Made by a program: the position numbers and the translations under genes. Under the pieces are notes generated by a model. That model searched no databases, was not told the DNA's origin, and was given only the letters and a program-made list of their open reading frames with translations. From Paenibacillus sp. SZ31 (GTDB taxonomy: Bacteria > Bacillota > Bacilli > Paenibacillales > Paenibacillaceae), in contig NZ_JABBEA010000007.1 of the NCBI RefSeq assembly GCF_012912005.1, positions 186,001 through 250,000 on the forward strand: a stretch of DNA of 64,000 nt, given 5' to 3'. Each line of letters opens with the position of its first letter. The first letter of the stretch is position 1. Below, piece by piece: positions 9,260 to 17,519 of the stretch.

Positions 9260-9299
9260 TCGCTTAAGCAACAAAATGATCAATCTGTTGGTTGAGCGA
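9260..9299. promoter_or_regulatory. candidate TetR operator overlapping the reductase promoter
   Basis: Inverted repeat TCGCTTAAGCAAC (9260-9272) and GTTGGTTGAGCGA (9287-9299), 11 of 13 positions complementary with a 14-base spacer. The right arm covers the -35 element at 9292-9297 of the plus-strand promoter. Assignment to the adjacent TetR protein is inference. Confidence 0.5.
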
Positions 9300-9320
9300 G
9301 TATTTAGGGATTGCTAATAT
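9292..9320 (+). promoter_or_regulatory. sigma-A promoter of the Old Yellow Enzyme gene
   Basis: TTGAGC (9292-9297), 17-base spacer, TAATAT (9315-9320), located 47 bases before the TTG start. Confidence 0.65.
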
Positions 9321-9366
9321 TACACTCGTACCCACTGAGAGGTACATAATAATGGAGGTGCTTATT

Positions 9367-10482
9367 TTGAGTAATCAACAACATAACGTTATTTCTACGG
9401 AGCTTCTGTTTCAACCATACACTGTTCAAAAATTAACCCTGTCCTCACGCATCGTCATGTCCCCCATGGCTCGTGCTTTCTCCCCGGATGGTGTCCCGGG
9501 CCCCGATGTAGCCGCATATTATCGTCGGCGTGCCGAGCATGGTGTTGGACTCATTATTACCGAAGGTGCGACCATTGAGCATCTATCTGCATCAAGTGAG
9601 CCTAGAATCCCTCATATGTATGGAGAAGCAGCTCTTCAAGGCTGGGCTGAAGTGGTCAAACAAGTCCATGAAGCCGGCGGCAAAATTTTCCCGCAAATTC
9701 TGCATATGGGCATTGTTCGTCCTTCAGGATCTCAACCTCACCCGGAAGCCGCGTCGCTTAGTCCATCAGGTCTCGATATGGAGGGTAATCAGGTAAGTGC
9801 GCCTATGACGGAGGAAGAGATCGCAACAGTGATTCAAGCTTATGCCGATGCAGCGGCCAATGCGCAAAGTATTGGTTTTGACGGAATTGAGCTTCACGGT
9901 GCACATGGTTTTCTAATCGATCAGTTTTTCTGGAAAACAACGAATAGGAGAACGGACCGCTATGGTGGTGACCTTCAAAAACGAACGCAATTCGCAGTTG
10001 AACTTGTAATGGCAGTTCGTGCTGCGGTAGGTCCTGATTTCCCTATCGCGATGCGGATTTCCCAATGGAAGATGAATGATTATCAAGCCAGACTGTTCGA
10101 CACCCCCGAACAACTGGAACAATTCCTTCATTTGCTGGTTGACGCTGGTGTAGATATCTTCCACTGTTCTACACGACGCTTCTGGGAGCCCGAGTTTGAA
10201 GGATCTGAGCTTGGATTTGCAGGCTGGGTGCGAAAGCTAAGTGGTCAAACCACGATCACAGTCGGTTCTGTGGGTATGCCAAATGAGCCTGAAGCAGGAA
10301 CTGATGAAGCAAAACATCCAGGTATGGACGAGCTTATGAAGCGTTTCGATCAACAGGAATTTGATCTGGTGGCTGTGGGACGTGCGCTACTTGGTGACCC
10401 GGCATGGGCTGCCAAAATGCGTGAAGGCCGTGTATCTGAAATTCAGTCTTTTTCACCTGAAGCACTGGCTACGTTACACTAA
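9367..10482 (+). CDS. NADH:flavin oxidoreductase, Old Yellow Enzyme family
   Basis: A 371-residue FMN-dependent TIM-barrel reductase that reduces activated C=C bonds or nitro groups with NAD(P)H. Motifs: LSSRIVMSPMARAFSPDG near the N-terminus (FMN contact strand), YYRRRAEHGVGLIITEGATIEH, the catalytic FDGIELHGAHGFLIDQFFW with His/His-type substrate contacts, RTDRYGG, and the C-terminal FDLVAVGRALLGDP. The start is taken as TTG 9367 with GGAGG 8 bases upstream (9354-9358); an upstream in-frame ATG at 9292 lies inside the promoter. Divergent from tetR and probably repressed by it. Confidence 0.9.
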   Translation: MSNQQHNVISTELLFQPYTVQKLTLSSRIVMSPMARAFSPDGVPGPDVAAYYRRRAEHGVGLIITEGATIEHLSASSEPRIPHMYGEAALQGWAEVVKQVHEAGGKIFPQILHMGIVRPSGSQPHPEAASLSPSGLDMEGNQVSAPMTEEEIATVIQAYADAAANAQSIGFDGIELHGAHGFLIDQFFWKTTNRRTDRYGGDLQKRTQFAVELVMAVRAAVGPDFPIAMRISQWKMNDYQARLFDTPEQLEQFLHLLVDAGVDIFHCSTRRFWEPEFEGSELGFAGWVRKLSGQTTITVGSVGMPNEPEAGTDEAKHPGMDELMKRFDQQEFDLVAVGRALLGDPAWAAKMREGRVSEIQSFSPEALATLH

Positions 10483-10483
10483 G

Positions 10484-10515
10484 GACAATTCCTTATTGTT
10501 CCGGACATTTTTTTG
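10484..10515 (+). terminator. possible terminator after the Old Yellow Enzyme gene
   Basis: Imperfect stem GGACAAT / ATTGTTCC followed by GGACATTTTTTTGTCC with a seven-T run, immediately after the stop codon. Structure is irregular. Confidence 0.45.
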
Positions 10516-10708
10516 TCCAATATATATAGGTTTGAACTCATGAATCAACTATACTAAGCAAAGGGCTCGCTTTCCCTCCGGGATTGCGGGTATTTTGTTT
10601 TTAGAGATATCTGTCCGATCAAACACTTCGAGCAATAGCAATATCGTTCAAGAAAATTCCTTCTTTGCAACCTATAATGACATTAACATACCAGAAAGAA
10701 GGTGCATC

Positions 10709-11560
10709 ATGACTCGGGAAGTCCGGACTGTCGTATTTGATACCGATCTACAGCTAGAAGCTTATCAATTTGAAGGCATTATGCAGAAGTTTCCCAATCA
10801 TTTTCATGACTATTATGTCATTGGATTCATTGAACAAGGCAAGCGACACCTCGTCTGCAACAACGAAGAATATATTCTAAATAGTGGGGACATCATTGTC
10901 TTTAATCCACAAGACCCCCATGCCTGCGAACAGGTCGATGGCAGAACCCTCGATTATCGCTGTATCAACGTCCAGCCTGAGGTTATGCGAGAGTATGCGA
11001 GAGAGATTACTGGACAAGCTTACTTACCACGGTTTACGTCCCCCGTTCTCTACCAAAGTGAACTTGTGGGTTCCCTGCACGAACTGCATCAGATGATTCT
11101 GGAGGAGCAATCCGATTTCTACAAAGAAGAATTGTTACTCTTACTATTGGATCAATTGCTGCGAGATTATTCGGATGCTGAACCCCCTGTTTCCACTCGG
11201 GATGTTACCATAGAGATCAGACGCATATGTGATTACATAGAAGCTCATTACATGGAGAGCATCTCGCTGAACGAGTTAGCCGATTTGACGGAGATGAGTA
11301 AATACCACCTGCTGCGTTTATTTACTCGCCAGAAAGGGATATCACCTTACCGCTATCTGGAAACGATTCGCATTAATCAAGCCAAACGTCTGCTGGAACA
11401 AGGTCTGCTGCCGATTGAAGTAGCTGCACAGACCGGATTCAGTGACCAGAGCCATTTCACGAATTTTTTCAAAAAATTGATTGGCCTGACACCCAAGCAA
11501 TATAGACGTATCTTCAATCATGATTCGGAGCCGAAACGAACCACCAATCATATCGTATGA
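10709..11560 (+). CDS. AraC family transcriptional regulator with cupin sensor domain
   Basis: A 283-residue regulator. The N-terminal cupin (about residues 10-130) has FPNHFHDYYVIGFIEQGKRH and SGDIIVFNPQDPHAC. Two C-terminal AraC helix-turn-helix motifs follow: ISLNELADLTEMSKYHLLRLF and IEVAAQTGFSDQSHFTNFFKK, then GLTPKQYRR. ATG 10709 follows AAGAAGG; upstream in-frame ATG 10595 has no ribosome site. The last four bases overlap the start of the EamA transporter gene (ATGA), so the two are translationally coupled and the regulator probably controls that exporter. Confidence 0.9.
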   Translation: MTREVRTVVFDTDLQLEAYQFEGIMQKFPNHFHDYYVIGFIEQGKRHLVCNNEEYILNSGDIIVFNPQDPHACEQVDGRTLDYRCINVQPEVMREYAREITGQAYLPRFTSPVLYQSELVGSLHELHQMILEEQSDFYKEELLLLLLDQLLRDYSDAEPPVSTRDVTIEIRRICDYIEAHYMESISLNELADLTEMSKYHLLRLFTRQKGISPYRYLETIRINQAKRLLEQGLLPIEVAAQTGFSDQSHFTNFFKKLIGLTPKQYRRIFNHDSEPKRTTNHIV

Positions 11561-12495
11561 CGAGTCATCTTAGCCATCAAAACACTAAAGCCTCTACCGG
11601 ACATTTGCTCGCTTTGTTTACTATACTGATCTGGGGAACTACGTTTGTCTCGACCAAAGTTCTGCTGATTGACTTTACTCCAGTGGAGATTCTATTTTTC
11701 CGTTTCCTGATCGGGTATTTGGTACTGTTATTGATCTATCCACGTTCACTGCGGATCGCCTCATTCAGAGAAGAATGGTTATTTATCGGAGCAGGTTTAT
11801 GCGGGGTGATGTTATATTTTCTCATTGAAAATGTAGCACTGGTGTACACAACAGCTTCCAATGTGGGTGTTATTGTCTCCATTGCCCCATTCTTCACTGC
11901 CGTGCTCGCACACTTCTTCCTGGATGGTGAGAAGTTAACGCGCCGCTTTCTCATCGGATTCGGGATTGCCTTGAGCGGCATCATACTCATCGCCCTGAAC
12001 GGCAGTTTCGTTCTGCAACTGAATCCGGTAGGTGATCTGCTTGCTTTCATAGCACCCGCGGTATGGGCGATATACTCCGTATTGATGCGCAAAATTGGCG
12101 AGCTTCCCTATCACACCATCGGTGCCACGCGCAAAGTGTTCTTCTATGGTTTAGTCTTAATGCTGCCAGCCTTGTTCCTGTCTGACTTCCATTTGGATCT
12201 TGGCCGTTTTAAGAACCTAACCAATCTCTCTAATTTCCTCTACCTCGGACTGGGTGCCTCCGCGTTGTGTTTCGTAACCTGGAACCGGACTGTGAATCTT
12301 CTTGGAGCTATTAAAGCGAGTGTATATATCTATCTGGTACCTGTCATTACTGTTGTGTCATCTGCACTCATTCTTCGGGAACAGATAACCTGGGTGATCC
12401 TGCTCGGGGCGTTCTTAACCTTATTCGGTTCTTACATTTCAGAGCGAACAGGAAACAAGCTCAACAACAAAAACACTAATCCGCGTAGCGGTTAG
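11557..12495 (+). CDS. EamA/DMT family permease
   Basis: A 312-residue integral membrane protein with about ten hydrophobic segments arranged as two EamA repeats: the first with LALFTILIWGTTFVSTKVLL and FRFLIGYLVLLLI, the second beginning near PVGDLLAFIAPAVWAIYSVLM and ending LGAFLTLFGSYISER. Members of the drug/metabolite transporter superfamily export amino acids, nucleosides or drugs; the substrate cannot be told here. The start overlaps the preceding araC-type gene by 4 bases. Confidence 0.88.
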   Translation: MTSHLSHQNTKASTGHLLALFTILIWGTTFVSTKVLLIDFTPVEILFFRFLIGYLVLLLIYPRSLRIASFREEWLFIGAGLCGVMLYFLIENVALVYTTASNVGVIVSIAPFFTAVLAHFFLDGEKLTRRFLIGFGIALSGIILIALNGSFVLQLNPVGDLLAFIAPAVWAIYSVLMRKIGELPYHTIGATRKVFFYGLVLMLPALFLSDFHLDLGRFKNLTNLSNFLYLGLGASALCFVTWNRTVNLLGAIKASVYIYLVPVITVVSSALILREQITWVILLGAFLTLFGSYISERTGNKLNNKNTNPRSG

Positions 12496-12511
12496 TGTTT
12501 GCTTCATTTTT
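12470..12511 (+). terminator. terminator overlapping the EamA stop codon
   Basis: Stem AAACACTAATCCGC / GCGGTTAGTGTTT with a 3-base loop, then GCTTCATTTTTT. The stop codon TAG lies inside the right arm. Confidence 0.8.
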
Positions 12512-12566
12512 TACTGATTTAACTGGAAATCGTGGCTGACCACTGTTGATATGCAGCAGAATTCAT

Positions 12567-13268
12567 TTAGTTTATCTCATTTAATTGAGACAGCAGAATC
12601 TCCAGTTCCTCTTGCTCCAGATGACGCCATTGCCCCCGCTCCAGTTGATCCAGCGTAATATTCATAATTCGCACGCGCTCCAGCTTTAACACTCGGTACC
12701 CCAAGGCTTTGCACATTCTGCGAATCTGCAGGTTGAGACCCTGTGTCAAAATAATACGAAATACGTCTTCACTCTGCCTATACACTTCGCAGGGCTTGGT
12801 CACCACATCCAGAATTTCAACCCCTTCGGACATGGACCTTACAAATTCGTCGGTTACGGGTTTGTCTACAGTCACTACATATTCTTTATCATGGTTGTGC
12901 TCGGAACGCATCATCTTGTTCACAATTCCCCCGTCATTCGTAAGCAAAATCAACCCTTCAGATGCCTTATCCAGCCTGCCTATCGCAAATATGCGAGAAG
13001 GATAATTCATATATTGAATGATGTTCCCTTCTACATGTTCTGCTGCTGTGCAGACAATACCAATGGGTTTATTCAGAGCAATATAGACAGGTTCGCTGTC
13101 ATTACGAGGAATCTGCTTGCCATCAATGAGTACCACATCATGAGGTTCAACTTCCGCCCCTTTTTCACATACCCTGCCATTGATCGTTATGCGTCCAGCT
13201 GCAATTAAACGGTTCGTTTCCCTGCGGGAGCAGAATCCCGTTTCACTTATGTATTTGTTAATTAACAT
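12567..13268 (-). CDS. rluF: RluF-type 23S rRNA pseudouridine synthase
   Basis: A 233-residue RNA-modifying enzyme of the RsuA/RluB/E/F family. The N-terminal S4 RNA-binding domain is about residues 1-60 (MLINKYISETGFCSRRETNRLI). The synthase domain has the catalytic Asp motif GRLDKASEGLILLTND at about 97-112 and ALNKPIGIVCTAAEHVEGN, which favours RluF (uridine 2604 of 23S rRNA) over RsuA. The C-terminal LNLQIRRMCKALGYRVLKLERVRI block is typical. Exact target site is inferred from family. Confidence 0.87.
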   Translation of the reverse strand: MLINKYISETGFCSRRETNRLIAAGRITINGRVCEKGAEVEPHDVVLIDGKQIPRNDSEPVYIALNKPIGIVCTAAEHVEGNIIQYMNYPSRIFAIGRLDKASEGLILLTNDGGIVNKMMRSEHNHDKEYVVTVDKPVTDEFVRSMSEGVEILDVVTKPCEVYRQSEDVFRIILTQGLNLQIRRMCKALGYRVLKLERVRIMNITLDQLERGQWRHLEQEELEILLSQLNEIN

Positions 13269-13527
13269 GTGTCACCACTTCTCATCTATAGTATTACCAC
13301 TGGTTCATTGAGTACAGGTACGTTCATTCACTTCATGCGCGAGTTAGTACCTTGTACTGATTTTCATTCCACATCATCTCACTTATAATGTAACGAAGCA
13401 ATGGATTGTTATCCAAAAATACATCAATAAGCCAAAAAGACATTGTGCACACCTAAAAAGTACGATCTGCACTCTATTGGTTACTATGACACGAAGCGCG
13501 ACATTACGAGAAAAGAAGGAGTTTCCC

Positions 13528-14160
13528 ATGTACAACGTGACTCAAATTACAGTTGATTCTGAGCATCCGAACCAGAACTCTGGTATGTGGATTGGCGGAG
13601 AACAGGCATACATTCAGGAATGGCCGCTCAATCCGGAAGGTCAGCCCTTGTTACATCTATTCTCCATTGATTGCAATAAACTCTTGCAGAATGTACATAT
13701 CCCCTCTTTGCCAGTAGACATGTACATCTCGGTCTTCTCTATGTATTCGGCTACAGAATACTTTCTGGATCAGGTAACATACACAGGAGATGAGCTGGAA
13801 TGGAATGAAAATATACTGGCTGGATGTACCTATGTATCGGTAACTTCACAACCGCACACTTCTGTAGGTCCCACAGAATGCATCCCTTTAAGTGGAGTGC
13901 GTTTCTCGGAAACGTCATTAGCCGAGCAGGATTTCCCTGCCTTTTCGTTCTTCACCTCAACTTTACCCAACGGAGTCCATGGAATCGATCATTTGTTAAC
14001 CCATTATCAACCGGTATGCCAGATCTATTCCGCAGATTTTCCCGAGCCCTATCAGGACATATTGGGACTTTCTGATGCCAATGGTTATTTATTTTTACGA
14101 AAAGGTCCTGCCTCTACTGAAGCACCATTGGATGGACTATTTTTCGTACAGGCTTCTTAG
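13528..14160 (+). CDS. DUF1963 (YwqG-like) family protein
   Basis: A 210-residue cytoplasmic protein. WIGGEQAYIQEWPLNPEGQPLLHLFSIDC resembles the DUF1963/YwqG pattern of a G-G-P-IQ turn followed by the LFQID strand; HLFSID and the SLPVDMYISVFSMYS strand fit. Function of the family is unknown. ATG 13528 follows GAAGGAG by 7 bases; an in-frame ATG at 13477 has no ribosome site. Family assignment is by eye and moderate; the ORF itself is convincing. Confidence 0.65.
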   Translation: MYNVTQITVDSEHPNQNSGMWIGGEQAYIQEWPLNPEGQPLLHLFSIDCNKLLQNVHIPSLPVDMYISVFSMYSATEYFLDQVTYTGDELEWNENILAGCTYVSVTSQPHTSVGPTECIPLSGVRFSETSLAEQDFPAFSFFTSTLPNGVHGIDHLLTHYQPVCQIYSADFPEPYQDILGLSDANGYLFLRKGPASTEAPLDGLFFVQAS

Positions 14161-14182
14161 GATCTGCTCCGAATTGAAAAAT

Positions 14183-14232
14183 AAACAACCCAAACGACCT
14201 CAATTCGTTAGAATTGGGGCTGTTTGGGCTTT
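14183..14232. terminator. bidirectional terminator between the DUF1963-like gene and yjfB
   Basis: Long imperfect stem AACCCAAACGACCTCAATT (14187-14205) with its partner at 14212-14230, between convergent genes. Confidence 0.75.
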
Positions 14233-14275
14233 GCTTGCTGCAATGTTTTCACAAGAATGCATCCTTCTAATCTGC

Positions 14276-14458
14276 CTATACTGAAATATCCAGACTGCTA
14301 CCCAGATTAGGGTGAGGAGCAGGTACTGACTTCAACATTTCCGCCATCTGCTGACCTTGCTGCTGCGCCATGTCTTTCGTAATCGACATCACTTGCAAGC
14401 TTGCGGACTGAACTACTGAAACTTGGCTCATCGCCATTGATAATGCTGCAATATCCAT
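14276..14458 (-). CDS. yjfB: YjfB family putative motility protein
   Basis: A 60-residue protein, MDIAALSMAMSQVSVVQSAS at the N-terminus, then LQVMSITKDMAQQQGQQMAEML and a C-terminal HPNLGSSLDISV. This is the YjfB family, small cytoplasmic proteins of Bacillota associated with flagellar regulons. ATG 14458 lies 8 bases after AAGGAG; an upstream GTG at 14467 directly abuts that site and is rejected. Single-gene unit; no flagellar genes are nearby. Confidence 0.85.
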   Translation of the reverse strand: MDIAALSMAMSQVSVVQSASLQVMSITKDMAQQQGQQMAEMLKSVPAPHPNLGSSLDISV

Positions 14459-14621
14459 GTTCTGCACTCCTTTCGCTGTCTGATCACATAGATGTACTTA
14501 TTATATATCGGACAGAGAGGAGCAAATGTTGAACAAAGCAGATCAAGCAAATAATTACCTGTTATGGCTGTTAGCTTCATGCTATAGTCTTAAGGTGATA
14601 AAAATAAAAGGAGAATCTGTA

Positions 14622-15727
14622 ATGAAGAGTCTTAAGAAATTGATCTGTATTTTTATTAGTTTTAGTTTATTGTTCGTATTATTTCCACCCCACACGTTAG
14701 CGGCTAATAATCCTCTAACTGAGTCCTACCGTGATATTGAATACACTATATTTATTGATGGAAAGCTTGCGAGTTCCAAAGATCAAGCATATCTAGCGGA
14801 TAATGGTACCGTCTACATACCCATCAAAATGTTCAAACAAATCGGCTCACTTATTGCTGTAGGAAATGGGTTTGAAGTCAAAACCAAACGAAAGAAAGAA
14901 CAAGTAAGTAAAAAAGACACCATTTTGTACAAAGGAATAACCTACATATCATTTGAGAAGTTTCTAAAGGTTTCCGGTTACTCAGGTAGTAATGAAGATG
15001 ATTTAATGGTGGCATTTATGTGGGGAGACGAGGATGGATCAACACGGACTAAGAAATTAATGAACGGAGTCCTTAGTGTCCCTAAAACATATCGTTCAGT
15101 TTTTGGAGAAAAAGTATATTCTTATGCACTAGATCAACCTGGCTGGATTGTCAGTATGACTCAACTTTATCAACTCACGGAAGTAACTATACAATCAGCA
15201 AATGGAAAGACCGTTACAGAATACATATATGGAGGCATTCGGTTTTCGAATTTCTGTTATTATTTTGATTACGAACATTTCATATATATAGCTTTTACGG
15301 AGGGAGAATATTGGGCTAACAAAAATAATCTACCTTCTTCAAACCCGCTTTATCATTTAGAAAAAATAAAAATTCTTTCCGTTGATATTAAAAAAATAAT
15401 GTTATTGTGAAAGCCAAAAGAGCTAGTGGAAAGACGGTTACGTTCAAGTTGCCTGTGACAGACCAGCCAAATGATTTTATCAAAGGACTGTTCTATGACA
15501 GTGATCCTAAAAAAGATTACCCAGACTGGTCTTCAAACGTCTGGAAACTTATTAGTCAACATAAGATAAAATTAGGGATGACATATGACCAAGTGTTATT
15601 TTCTTGGGGGAGCCCAAATAGAACCAGTAGCTCTACTAGTTCATTAGGTTCTATTGATATCTGGGTCTACGGAAATACCTACGTGACCTTTTACAATGGA
15701 CAAATATATTCATGGTCCGATTATTAA
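14622..15727 (+). pseudogene. secreted protein with copper-amine-oxidase-like N-terminal domain, frameshifted at an A7 run
   Basis: Reading begins at ATG 14622 (AAAGGAG upstream) with a signal peptide MKSLKKLICIFISFSLLFVL ending near LAA. A CuAO_N1-type stalk domain follows (FIDGKLASSKDQAYLADNGT, VYIPIKMFKQIG; about residues 45-125). The frame stops at TGA 15408-15410. The next frame, to TAA 15727, continues sensibly with VKAKRASGKTVTFKLP and a C-terminal KLGMTYDQVLFSWGSPNRTS block like the BamE/SmpA fold turn, then DIWVYGNTYVTFYNGQ. One extra A in the A7 run at 15390-15396 would fuse both frames into a single 368-residue protein (DIKKNNVIVKAKR across the join). The cause could be a real mutation, a base-call error, or slippage. 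The gene is more AT-rich than its neighbours. Confidence 0.7.
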
Positions 15728-15732
15728 ACTTC

Positions 15733-15758
15733 GAGAGCAACTAGGTTGCTCTCTTTTT
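15733..15758 (+). terminator. terminator of the frameshifted gene
   Basis: GAGAGCAAC-TAG-GTTGCTCTC followed by TTTTT. Confidence 0.92.
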
Positions 15759-15789
15759 ATTAGCTGTTCATTCGTAAATCCTTTAAATA

Positions 15790-16650
15790 CTACCCCTCAA
15801 TCAACCCATACTTCACAAAACTGTGATACAATCCATCTTCCTCAACTGTTCCAGTAATATCATCTGCAATGGCTTTCAGTCCTGGCTTCGCATTGCCCAT
15901 GGCAATTCCGACGTTACAAAATTCCAGCATCTCAGCATCATTCATGCCATCGCCGATGGCGAATGTATCTTGCTGTGACATGCCCAGATGCTCCAACAGA
16001 TCGGCGATCGCAATCGCTTTGTGAATGCCAGGGATCATCAGCTCACCACTTCCTTCACCAAAGATTGGCACGGTGCACTGAATGACTTCAAATTTCCCTT
16101 CAAACTCCTGCTTGATTCGTTCAAACGGGATCACCGAGCTCTCCAGGAAACACACCTTGTTCACGTCATCTTTATATAGATCCGCTTCTCCATACGTCAA
16201 TCCGGCAATAAACGGGTGCGGTTTCAGCTCCTTCTTCTCTCTGGCTATAGGGTCGTTCTCCACATCGCCATAGATGCGGCGTTCCAGGTGAGGTTGAAGA
16301 TTGCTACTCGCATACAGAGCCGAATTGGATTCAAGGTAGAAGTCAATGCCGTGTTCATTGAAGAAATCAACCATGTGTCGAACATCTTCCGCTGTCACTC
16401 TTTTGTGATAAAGCACATCCTTGCCAAATTCCACATAGCCTCCACCTGCACCAATCAGACCGTCAAATCCAACATCCCAGATGGAATCATAGATTTCTGC
16501 TTTGGATCGGCCTGTACATAAATAGAGCAGATGGCCATTCTCACGAGCCTGTTTGCAAGCCTTCTGTGCTGACAACGGAATACTTCCGTCATCGTCAACC
16601 AATGTGCCATCAATATCAATAAAAACAATTTTCCGCTTCGTTGCGTTCAT
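15790..16650 (-). CDS. HAD superfamily IIB (Cof-type) phosphatase
   Basis: A 286-residue haloacid-dehalogenase-type phosphatase. Motif I is FIDIDGTLVDDDG with nucleophile and acid/base Asp near residues 12-14; motif II is LCTGRS; motif III/IV is the C-terminal FAIGDGMNDAEML. The insertion between II and III is the C2B cap of the Cof subfamily, which dephosphorylates sugar phosphates, FMN or PLP. Substrate unknown. ATG 16650 follows a GGGGG site by about 8 bases; ATG 16668 has none. Confidence 0.9.
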   Translation of the reverse strand: MNATKRKIVFIDIDGTLVDDDGSIPLSAQKACKQARENGHLLYLCTGRSKAEIYDSIWDVGFDGLIGAGGGYVEFGKDVLYHKRVTAEDVRHMVDFFNEHGIDFYLESNSALYASSNLQPHLERRIYGDVENDPIAREKKELKPHPFIAGLTYGEADLYKDDVNKVCFLESSVIPFERIKQEFEGKFEVIQCTVPIFGEGSGELMIPGIHKAIAIADLLEHLGMSQQDTFAIGDGMNDAEMLEFCNVGIAMGNAKPGLKAIADDITGTVEEDGLYHSFVKYGLIEG

Positions 16651-16810
16651 CTGTTTAGCCCCCATCATGTATGTTGTCTATGTCTAACCGAGCGAGTGCC
16701 GACAGGCATTTTCCCTTATACAAAATTACCGATTCCGTGGTGTTCGCTGATCAATCAATTTCTCCAAAAATCCGGCAAAAGAATCCGCGTATCAAAATAG
16801 TAACCAATGG

Positions 16811-17341
16811 TTACCTACATGCCAACTTGTCCATATGTACGGTTTGCCAGTCATCATCCTGCTCAGCAATAACCGTAAACCCTTGACGTTTCCAGAAATC
16901 TACGGCCCCTGGCAAGAAGCGATGTGTATGCAAATACAGTGTCGTATAGTGCATTTCCTTTACTGCATCCTCCAGTTCCTTTACCAGCATTGAACCAATG
17001 CCATATCTGCGATACGCAGGATCCACATAACATTTCACAATTTCGGCTGCAGACTGGGCTTCATATCGTCCTTCCACGGCTTCAATTCGTCCATCATATG
17101 GCAAAATCCCAATAGACCCGACGATTCCCGCATCCCCCATCTCTGCAACAAGAAAGATCGCGCATTCTGAATCCAGATAATGTTCTCTGAACTGCTCGAA
17201 GTCCGCAGGCAATCTTGTATGATCCATCATGGGAAACACTTCTTTACGTACACGCATGGCAAAATCAATGGCATCATGAACCTGGTGTTCCTGAACAGCT
17301 GCTACTGTCGGTATAATCTGAAGTTGTGTCAAAAATTCCAC
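16811..17341 (-). CDS. GNAT family N-acetyltransferase
   Basis: A 176-residue acetyl-CoA-dependent acetyltransferase. Motif A, the acetyl-CoA pyrophosphate loop, is VDPAYRRYGIGSMLV at about residues 106-120; the C-terminal TLYLHTHRFLPGAVDFWKRQGF is the usual strand-helix ending. The GTG start at 17341 follows AGGA by 8 bases. Substrate unknown. A perfect palindrome GTAACCAATGGTTAC sits at its stop codon. Confidence 0.85.
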   Translation of the reverse strand: MEFLTQLQIIPTVAAVQEHQVHDAIDFAMRVRKEVFPMMDHTRLPADFEQFREHYLDSECAIFLVAEMGDAGIVGSIGILPYDGRIEAVEGRYEAQSAAEIVKCYVDPAYRRYGIGSMLVKELEDAVKEMHYTTLYLHTHRFLPGAVDFWKRQGFTVIAEQDDDWQTVHMDKLACR

Positions 17342-17519
17342 ATTCCTTATCCTGTGTATTTGGAGCTAAGAATCCGCTCTCTTCATTTCATCTTACCGAA
17401 TTTATCCCGCCCTATCAATCTATCTACACGACAAACCAAATTGAAAGAGTGCCCGCGCAGTCTGATAGAGTTCGCATACGATAAGGCGTGTCACAAACTA
17501 TATTAGAGGGGGAACGCTC

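Noticed and set aside
15387..15398. Programmed -1 ribosomal frameshift at the A7 run
   Set aside because: The zero-frame codons give T-AAA-AAA, so the P-site tRNA would re-pair with TAA; not a proper slippery heptamer, and no downstream pseudoknot was evident.
16800..16814. Perfect palindrome GTAACCAATGGTTAC at the end of the GNAT gene
   Set aside because: No T run and no neighbouring promoter; probably chance.
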